DNA from: JAPLGD01 sp041302745 | GTDB taxonomy: Bacteria > Bipolaricaulota > Bipolaricaulia > UBA7950 > UBA9294 | Direction of reading: 5' to 3' | DNA: 10,728 bases | Assembly (NCBI GenBank): GCA_041302745.1 | Contig: JBFYQP010000185.1 | Location: 1 to 10,728 of the forward strand | Shown here: positions 6,523 through 10,728 of the stretch, piece after piece | Numbering within the stretch: position 1 is the stretch's first letter | Layout: each line of letters begins with the position of its first letter | Notes under the pieces: model-generated | Told to the model about the DNA's origin: nothing | The model's input: the letters and a program-made list of their open reading frames with translations, nothing else | Databases searched by the model: none | Program-made: the position numbers and the translations under genes

Positions 6523-6708
6523 GTCGCATCCTCCTGTGCTTAGGAAGAAACCTAGTCTCCGAGAATGAACGCCCTCGTGCAGTCCTGTGTCAGAACGGTG
6601 AAGCTCCCTCGGTCCGGGCTGGCGGCTCCCAGAGCGCGATCTCGCTTCGACGTTCCCGGGCGCATACACTCACGGCGGACAGGGCATACGCCGGGCAAGG
6701 GAGGCCGA
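6523..6708 (+). promoter_or_regulatory. Region upstream of the zinc transporter operon, weak promoter
   Basis: Apart from the possible 35-residue ORF to its left, this stretch holds no convincing gene on either strand. A TACACT hexamer at 6665-6670 is a fair -10 candidate and would give a leader of about 30 bases before the ATG at 6709, but no good -35 lies 16-18 bases upstream. The ribosome site AGGGAGG sits at 6698-6704, ending four bases before the ATG. I searched by eye for a Zur-, MntR- or Fur-like palindrome and found none, so metal regulation is expected from the operon's role but not shown here. Confidence 0.3.
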
Positions 6709-7602
6709 ATGAGAGGTTGGGGAATCGCAGTCATCGCAGGAGTGCTCTCTGCGGCCTCGCTTTCCGCATCCGCCGAGGTTCGCGTCCTTTGCACGACGAC
6801 CATCGTGGGCGACGTCGTGGCGCACGTCGCGGGAAGCGATCTCTCCGTCACCGTTCTCCTGCCGGTGAACGCAGACCCGCACTCGTTCGAGGCGACGCCG
6901 AGCGATCTCGTCGAGATCGCCCGCGCCGACGTGATCTTCGAGAACGGCGCGGGCCTCGAAGCGTTCCTCGCCCCCCTCCTCGAGACGACGAGAGCGCGCA
7001 TCGTCGACCTCTCGGCGGGCCTTACGCTCCGCGTGCTCTCGCCGGAAGAGGGCCACGAGGGCGAGGGCGTCGATCCCCACGTCTGGTTCGACCCCACGAA
7101 CGTCATCGCCTGGGTCGACCTCGTCGCGGAGGTCCTCGGAGACGTGGACCCTGACCACGCGGCGGGGTATCGGGAGCGTGCCAAGGACTACGCGCAGTCC
7201 CTGCGGGATCTCGATGCCTGGATCTTCGAGCAGGTCTCCCGGCTTTCCCCTGCACGCCGCAGGCTCGTAACCGACCACGACTCGTTCGGCTACTTCGCCA
7301 ACCGGTACGGGTTTCTCCTCATCGGGACGGTTCTTCCGGGGCTGAGCGCGATGTCCGAGCCGTCGGCGCGCGAGGTCGCGGCGTTGGAGACCGCCATCCT
7401 CGAGGCAAAGGTCCCCGCCGTCTTCGTCGGAACGACCGTGAATCCTGCACTGGCTTCGCAGGTGGCCGCCGATACCGGCGCTCAGCTTGTCGTCCTGTAC
7501 ACCGGATCCTTGAGCGACGCCGACGGACCTGCGCCAACCTACGTCGACCTTCTGCGCTACGACGTCCTACGAATCGTGGCCGCCCTGGGGGGCTCTCCTT
7601 GA
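6709..7602 (+). CDS. znuA: Periplasmic zinc (or manganese) binding protein of an ABC importer (297 aa)
   Basis: Cluster A-I metal-binding protein that captures Zn2+ (or Mn2+) and delivers it to the permease encoded two genes downstream. A Sec signal peptide occupies about residues 1-22 (AVIAGVLSAASLSASA), with no lipobox cysteine, so a free periplasmic protein is expected. Metal-site histidines are H58 (NADPHSFEATPSD), H124 (VDPHVWFDPTN) and H190 (TDHDSFGYF). A histidine at the third position, rather than Glu, favours zinc over manganese in this family. The histidine-rich loop of classic ZnuA is reduced to a short acidic EEGHEGEG (113-120). At the usual Asp position near the C-terminus the sequence is LYTGSLSDADGP, with G266 where many homologues have Asp. 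The start has AGGGAGG upstream; an in-frame ATG 144 bases earlier lacks a signal-like sequence. The TGA stop overlaps the TTG of the ATPase gene. Confidence 0.9.
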   Translation: MRGWGIAVIAGVLSAASLSASAEVRVLCTTTIVGDVVAHVAGSDLSVTVLLPVNADPHSFEATPSDLVEIARADVIFENGAGLEAFLAPLLETTRARIVDLSAGLTLRVLSPEEGHEGEGVDPHVWFDPTNVIAWVDLVAEVLGDVDPDHAAGYRERAKDYAQSLRDLDAWIFEQVSRLSPARRRLVTDHDSFGYFANRYGFLLIGTVLPGLSAMSEPSAREVAALETAILEAKVPAVFVGTTVNPALASQVAADTGAQLVVLYTGSLSDADGPAPTYVDLLRYDVLRIVAALGGSP

Positions 7603-8441
7603 CCTCCCTGCGACCGACCGCCGCAAGGGGCGGACGGCGAACGACCGAGGCCGTCCACGATCCGAGCGCCCCGGCTCTGCGGATCCGCGACCTTCGCGTC
7701 TCCTACGGAGAGCGCCTCGCCTTGGAGTCGATCACCTTCAACCTCCCGGTTGGGGCGCGGCTGGCCGTCGTCGGTCCGAACGGCGCCGGCAAGAGCACAC
7801 TGCTCAAGGCCATCGCCGGGATCGTCCGATGCGCCCACGGCTCGATCGCCGTTCACGGCGTCGTCCCCGAGGGGCACATCTGCATCGCGTACCTCCCCCA
7901 GCGAAACGACGTTGACTGGCGGTTTCCGGTCACCGCCTTCGACGCCGTGATGATGGGGCGCATCGGCCGCCTCGGACCGCTGCGTCACCCGAAGGAGCGG
8001 GATCGCGCCATCGTGCGAGAGGCGCTCGCGCTCGTCGGTCTTGGGGATCGCGGGAAACGAAGGATCGGAGAGCTTTCCGGCGGCGAGCAGCAGCGGATGT
8101 TCATCGCAAGAGCGATCGCTCAGGAAGCGGAGTTGGTGCTCTTCGACGAGCCGCTCGCCGGCCTCGACGTTTCGTCGCAGAACGAGGTCCTAGGACTCCT
8201 CGCGCAGCTTCGAAAGGCAACGATCCTCGTCGCTCTGCACGACCTCGGGATCGCCGCGACGCGTTTTGAGTACGTGCTCCTGTTGCGGGGGCGGATGCTC
8301 GGCTTCGGCCGGCCGGCCGACGTCCTCCAGCCGGAGACCCTCCGCCAGGCTTACGGCGGGGCGCTGCGCATGGTGAGCACGGAGGACGGCGTTCTCGTCG
8401 TCCACGACACGGCCTGTACGGCGGAGGATCGGTGTCCGTGA
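7599..8441 (+). CDS. znuC: Zinc/manganese ABC transporter ATPase (280 aa)
   Basis: Cytoplasmic ATPase that powers the metal importer. All ABC motifs are intact: Walker A GPNGAGKST (59-67), Q-loop Q101 (YLPQRNDVDW), signature LSGGEQQR (159-166), Walker B LVLFDEP (179-185) and switch H214 (VALHDL). The PQRNDVDW segment is typical of the Mn/Zn subfamily. The predicted start is a TTG overlapping the binding-protein stop as TTGA, with a G-rich stretch (GGGGGG) just upstream. No ATG or GTG occurs before the conserved strand ALRIRDLRVSYG (26-37), so this start is the only reasonable one; it leaves an unconserved basic N-terminal extension of about 25 residues. The C-terminus after about 240 is variable. 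The ZnuC name rests on family and context; MntB/TroB-type assignments are equally possible for a metal family this close. Confidence 0.93.
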   Translation: MTSLRPTAARGGRRTTEAVHDPSAPALRIRDLRVSYGERLALESITFNLPVGARLAVVGPNGAGKSTLLKAIAGIVRCAHGSIAVHGVVPEGHICIAYLPQRNDVDWRFPVTAFDAVMMGRIGRLGPLRHPKERDRAIVREALALVGLGDRGKRRIGELSGGEQQRMFIARAIAQEAELVLFDEPLAGLDVSSQNEVLGLLAQLRKATILVALHDLGIAATRFEYVLLLRGRMLGFGRPADVLQPETLRQAYGGALRMVSTEDGVLVVHDTACTAEDRCP

Positions 8442-9319
8442 TCGACTGGCTGATCGCCCCTCTGCAGTACCCGTTCATGGTCCGGGCCCTCGCGGCGTCG
8501 GTCCTCGTGAGCGGCCTCTGCGCGGTGGTCGGCGCGTACGTCGTCCTGCGGTCGATGGCCTTCCTCGGCGACGCGCTGGCCCACTCCGTCCTGCCCGGGA
8601 TCGCCGCCGGCCTCCTCATCTCAGGACGCGGCGATCGCCGCTCCTTGTTCTGGTGGGCGCTCGGCACGGCCATCGCCGTCTCGCTCGGAATTGGGTGGAT
8701 TGGCGAACGCAGCAGGATCCGGGAGGACACGGCCATTGGGATCGTCTTCGCAGGGATGTTCGCGCTGGGCGTCGCTCTGCTCTCGACGGTTCGAGGGTTT
8801 GCCGTCGACCTCGTCCACATCCTCTTCGGCAACGTGCTTGGCGTCTCGCCGTGGGACCTGGCCGTGATCGGGGGGTTCGGAGCCGCCGTTCTCCTGACCG
8901 TGATTCTCTTCTACAAGGAGTTCCTCCTCGTGACGTTCGACCCGACGCTCGCGTCGACCTTGCGGATTCGGGCGTCCTTCTACCGCCGCCTCCTCTTGGT
9001 CCTCGTGGCCGTCGTCGTTGTGGTGTCCCTTCAGACGGTCGGCCTCGGGCTGATGTTGGCCATGCTGATCACCCCTGCGACGACGGCGTTTCTCCTGACC
9101 CGTCGCCTGCCCTGGATGATGGGGATCGGCGCAGTCCTTGGCATCGTCTCCGGCGTGGTTGGCCTGTACCTGTCGTTCTACTGGGGCATCGCCTCCGGCG
9201 CCGCCATCGTGCTCGTGGCCACAGGGTTCTTCCTCGTCGCTTTGCTCGTCTCACGTCGTCGGGACGTTCTCCGCTGGCGGCTCAAGCGGCGCTCCGGCCG
9301 GCCGGTTGCGGCGGAGTAA
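8432..9319 (+). CDS. znuB: Zinc/manganese ABC transporter permease, ABC-3 family (295 aa)
   Basis: Integral membrane channel of the importer. Eight or nine hydrophobic stretches are visible (about 17-38, 44-63, 72-91, 100-119, 142-161, 185-222 as one or two, 230-249, 252-279), in keeping with the ABC-3 family. Family landmarks include FLGDALAHSVLPG (44-56), FGNVLGVSPWDL (132-143) and QTVGLGLMLAMLITPATTA (201-219). The GTG start at 8432 overlaps the ATPase gene by 10 bases and has GGAGG four bases upstream. A second GTG at 8438, ten bases from the same GGAGG, is an equally possible start that would shorten the protein by two residues. The basic tail (RRRDVLRWRLKRRSGR) should be cytoplasmic. 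Together with the two upstream genes it forms a complete transporter. Confidence 0.93.
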   Translation: MSVIDWLIAPLQYPFMVRALAASVLVSGLCAVVGAYVVLRSMAFLGDALAHSVLPGIAAGLLISGRGDRRSLFWWALGTAIAVSLGIGWIGERSRIREDTAIGIVFAGMFALGVALLSTVRGFAVDLVHILFGNVLGVSPWDLAVIGGFGAAVLLTVILFYKEFLLVTFDPTLASTLRIRASFYRRLLLVLVAVVVVVSLQTVGLGLMLAMLITPATTAFLLTRRLPWMMGIGAVLGIVSGVVGLYLSFYWGIASGAAIVLVATGFFLVALLVSRRRDVLRWRLKRRSGRPVAAE

Positions 9320-9328
9320 GCCGCGCTG

Positions 9329-9334
9329 TACTGT
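9329..9334 (+). promoter_or_regulatory. TAnnnT -10-like hexamer before the acetyltransferase gene, no Shine-Dalgarno
   Basis: TACTGT (9329-9334) ends nine bases before the ATG at 9344, the same spacing seen with TATACT before the response-regulator gene. The bases just before this ATG are pyrimidines (GCTCCCCCC), so no Shine-Dalgarno is possible. Either the gene is expressed from its own leaderless transcript or by readthrough after the permease gene ending 24 bases upstream. The hexamer alone is a weak match. Confidence 0.35.
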
Positions 9335-9343
9335 GCTCCCCCC

Positions 9344-10243
9344 ATGATCCACATCCGAAGGGCTACGCAGGAGGACGCAGAGCGGATTCTCGCGATCTCG
9401 GCCCAGGTGTGGGACGGCAACGACTACGTTCCGTCGACCCTTGCAGACTGGCTCGTCGACCCGAGCGGCGAGCTTGTCGTGGCCGAAGTCGACGGCGCCG
9501 TCGCAAGCTTCGCGTACCGCACCTGGCTTCTCCCCGGACACGCCTGGCTGCAAGGAATCCGAACGGACCCGGACTACCGAGGGAAAGGCGTGGGCACGGC
9601 GCTCTCGCAAGCGCTCGTCGATCGCGCGTGGCGGGCCGGCGCGGCGCGGATCTCCCTGTCCACGTACTTCGACAACACGCCGTCGATCCGCATCATTGAG
9701 TCTCTCGGATTCAAGCGCGTCGCCTCGTTCGTCGTCCTGGAGCGGACGGTGGAGGCGCCTCCCCTTCCGGCGACCGCGGACCCGGACGTCGCGAAACCGA
9801 CGTCAGACGAGGCGGCGCAGTTCATTCTGGGCTCCCCGTGCCTCGCGACGGCGCGCGGCTGGTATCCGTTCCAGTGGCTCTTCCTCCCCTTCGCCGCGCG
9901 ACCGCAAGCGTTCCTGGAGAATACGCCCTACCGAGTCGGAATCCGCTCGAGCGGCGGATGGAGATCCCTTCTCTGTGCGGCGCCCGGCCGGGAGGCGGGC
10001 GACGCGGCGTTCCTGTCGTTCCTCGACGGCGATCCGAGGGACTTCGCCGCGCTGGTCACGCAGGCATCGCGGGACCTCGCAACCACGACATGGGAATCCA
10101 TGATCCCTCGCCACGGCGACGACGTCGCCCGAGCCCTCCCGTTTCTTCTGGAACTCGGGTTCAAGCCATGGCAGAACGGAAGGGAAGACGTGCTCTGCTA
10201 CGAACTCGTCGCGTCCCGCCTCGAGGGGCGCTCCGACGCGTAG
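9344..10243 (+). CDS. Two-domain GNAT-family N-acetyltransferase (299 aa)
   Basis: Acetyl-CoA-dependent transferase; substrate unknown. The N-terminal domain (about 1-135) is a canonical GNAT fold: the acetyl-CoA pyrophosphate loop is IRTDPDYRGKGVGTAL, with the RGKGVG core at 79-84, followed by STYFDNTPSIRIIESLGF (106-123). The remaining 150 residues lack an acetyl-CoA loop but end in LELGFKPWQNGREDVLCYEL, which mirrors the final helix and strand of a GNAT domain, so the C-terminal half may be a second, degenerate copy. A single GNAT domain is usually about 150 residues, making this a double-length member. The ATG at 9344 starts the family's first strand (MIHIRRATQED) directly. It has no ribosome site (GCTCCCCCC precedes it) and lies 24 bases after the permease stop. 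It is convergent with the next gene, 27 bases apart. Confidence 0.88.
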   Translation: MIHIRRATQEDAERILAISAQVWDGNDYVPSTLADWLVDPSGELVVAEVDGAVASFAYRTWLLPGHAWLQGIRTDPDYRGKGVGTALSQALVDRAWRAGAARISLSTYFDNTPSIRIIESLGFKRVASFVVLERTVEAPPLPATADPDVAKPTSDEAAQFILGSPCLATARGWYPFQWLFLPFAARPQAFLENTPYRVGIRSSGGWRSLLCAAPGREAGDAAFLSFLDGDPRDFAALVTQASRDLATTTWESMIPRHGDDVARALPFLLELGFKPWQNGREDVLCYELVASRLEGRSDA

Positions 10244-10270
10244 CGCAAGCGGCCAGAGAGTGCGGAGATC

Positions 10271-10728
10271 TTAGGAACCGCCGGACGCGGAGAGGAGCCT
10301 AACAGCGTCCCGAAACCCGTCGAGGGGGCTTTCTCCCCCGCGCTGCACCTCGAGGATTCCTCGGCCCGTGTAGTGGATATCCTCGAGAATGCTGAACAGG
10401 TCGCTCCAATCGATTCGTCCCCGCCCCGGCGCGTCGTGGCTGTCGTTCACGCCATCGGTGTCGTGGAGGTGCAGGTGAGCGAGCTGGCCTCGATAGCGGC
10501 GAAGGTAGTCGCGAAGAGGATGCCGCCCCGCGTCGGACGAGAGGAACGCGTGCCCGACGTCGATGCAGATGCCGAGGTTGGATGCCGCCGGGTCGTCGCC
10601 GAAGTCGTCGAGGGCTCGATCGAGAGCCCACATGGCGTTCGGGGTGTTCTCGAGGGCGATCTTCACCCTCCGTTGCCGCCCGTGATCAAGGATCCGCTCG
10701 ATCTCCGGCACGTCGGGACGCCGATCCG
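10271..10728 (-). CDS. Sugar phosphate isomerase/epimerase-like TIM-barrel protein, 5' end outside window
   Basis: The C-terminal 152 or so residues of an AP-endonuclease-2/xylose-isomerase-like TIM barrel. Metal-ligand motifs of the family appear in order: the Glu in VKIALENTPN, Asp and His in GICIDVGHAF, His and Asp in LAHLHLHDTDG, and the final Glu in GILEVQRGG. The frame is open to the right edge: the GTG codon at 10711-10709 is internal (reading RRPDVPEIER through it), so the real start lies beyond the window. The stop is TAA at 10273-10271. Family members isomerise or epimerise sugars or inositol derivatives, or act as endonuclease-IV-like enzymes; the sequence seen favours the sugar-isomerase group over endonuclease IV but the substrate is unknown. 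It converges on the acetyltransferase gene with only 27 bases between stops and no clear terminator hairpin. Confidence 0.88.
   Translation of the reverse strand, partial: DRRPDVPEIERILDHGRQRRVKIALENTPNAMWALDRALDDFGDDPAASNLGICIDVGHAFLSSDAGRHPLRDYLRRYRGQLAHLHLHDTDGVNDSHDAPGRGRIDWSDLFSILEDIHYTGRGILEVQRGGESPLDGFRDAVRLLSASGGS

Noticed and set aside
6415..6529. Minus-strand frame from the ATG at 6529 (MRRGHTDNNNRL...)
   Set aside because: The AGGAGG abuts this ATG with no spacer and the product is Arg-rich and runs on antisense into the kinase gene; the GTG frame with a seven-base spacer is more plausible.
6565..6708. N-terminal extension of the zinc-binding protein from an ATG at 6565
   Set aside because: The extra 48 residues are Arg-rich and would bury the signal peptide; the ATG at 6709 has AGGGAGG and begins a proper signal sequence.
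1..10728. Mobile elements, CRISPR arrays, tRNA, rRNA or riboswitches
   Set aside because: No transposase-like product, terminal inverted repeats, regular direct repeats, tRNA cloverleaf or recognised riboswitch core was seen on reading both strands.

Overview
The window is GC-rich bacterial DNA, roughly 65% G+C by eye, with densely packed genes, strong GGAGG-type ribosome binding sites and frequent GTG or TTG starts. The periplasmic binding protein and a second exported protein both have Sec signal peptides without a lipobox cysteine, which fits a diderm. Lineage cannot be fixed from sequence alone: a GC-rich free-living bacterium, possibly from a poorly cultured phylum, is the most I would say. 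I see no phage, IS, CRISPR, tRNA or rRNA.

Layout. (1) 3-164 (-) encodes a 53-residue one-helix membrane protein. It diverges from 351-1061 (+), a secreted protein of unknown function that appears to be built from two copies of one beta-rich unit. (2) A perfect hairpin at 1118-1140 separates that gene from a convergent minus-strand operon. In transcription order the operon is a possible 51-residue ORF (4127-3972), then tldE/pmbA (3997-2654), then tldD (2633-1170), the two halves of the TldD/TldE metalloprotease. (3) 4128-4259 is a divergent control region leading into an OmpR-family response regulator (4260-4985) and its overlapping sensor kinase (4982-6373). (4) A GC-rich hairpin at the kinase stop faces a possible 35-residue peptide gene on the minus strand (6522-6415). 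(5) A zinc-type ABC importer operon follows: binding protein (6709-7602), ATPase (7599-8441) and permease (8432-9319), with overlapping cistrons. (6) A two-domain GNAT acetyltransferase (9344-10243) converges on a sugar-isomerase-like TIM-barrel gene (10271 to the right edge, minus strand, 5' end missing).

Working together: TldD and TldE form one cytoplasmic peptidase. The regulator and kinase form one translationally coupled envelope-sensing pair. The three transporter genes make one Zn/Mn uptake system. Nothing in the sequence ties these units to each other.

The most unusual points are three unrecognised small ORFs with good ribosome binding sites (53, 51 and 35 residues); two genes (response regulator and GNAT) that lack a usable Shine-Dalgarno but have a TAnnnT -10-like hexamer exactly 9 nt before the ATG, suggesting leaderless mRNAs; and the tandem-repeat secreted protein. 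I did not find convincing evidence of a wholly new multi-gene system.
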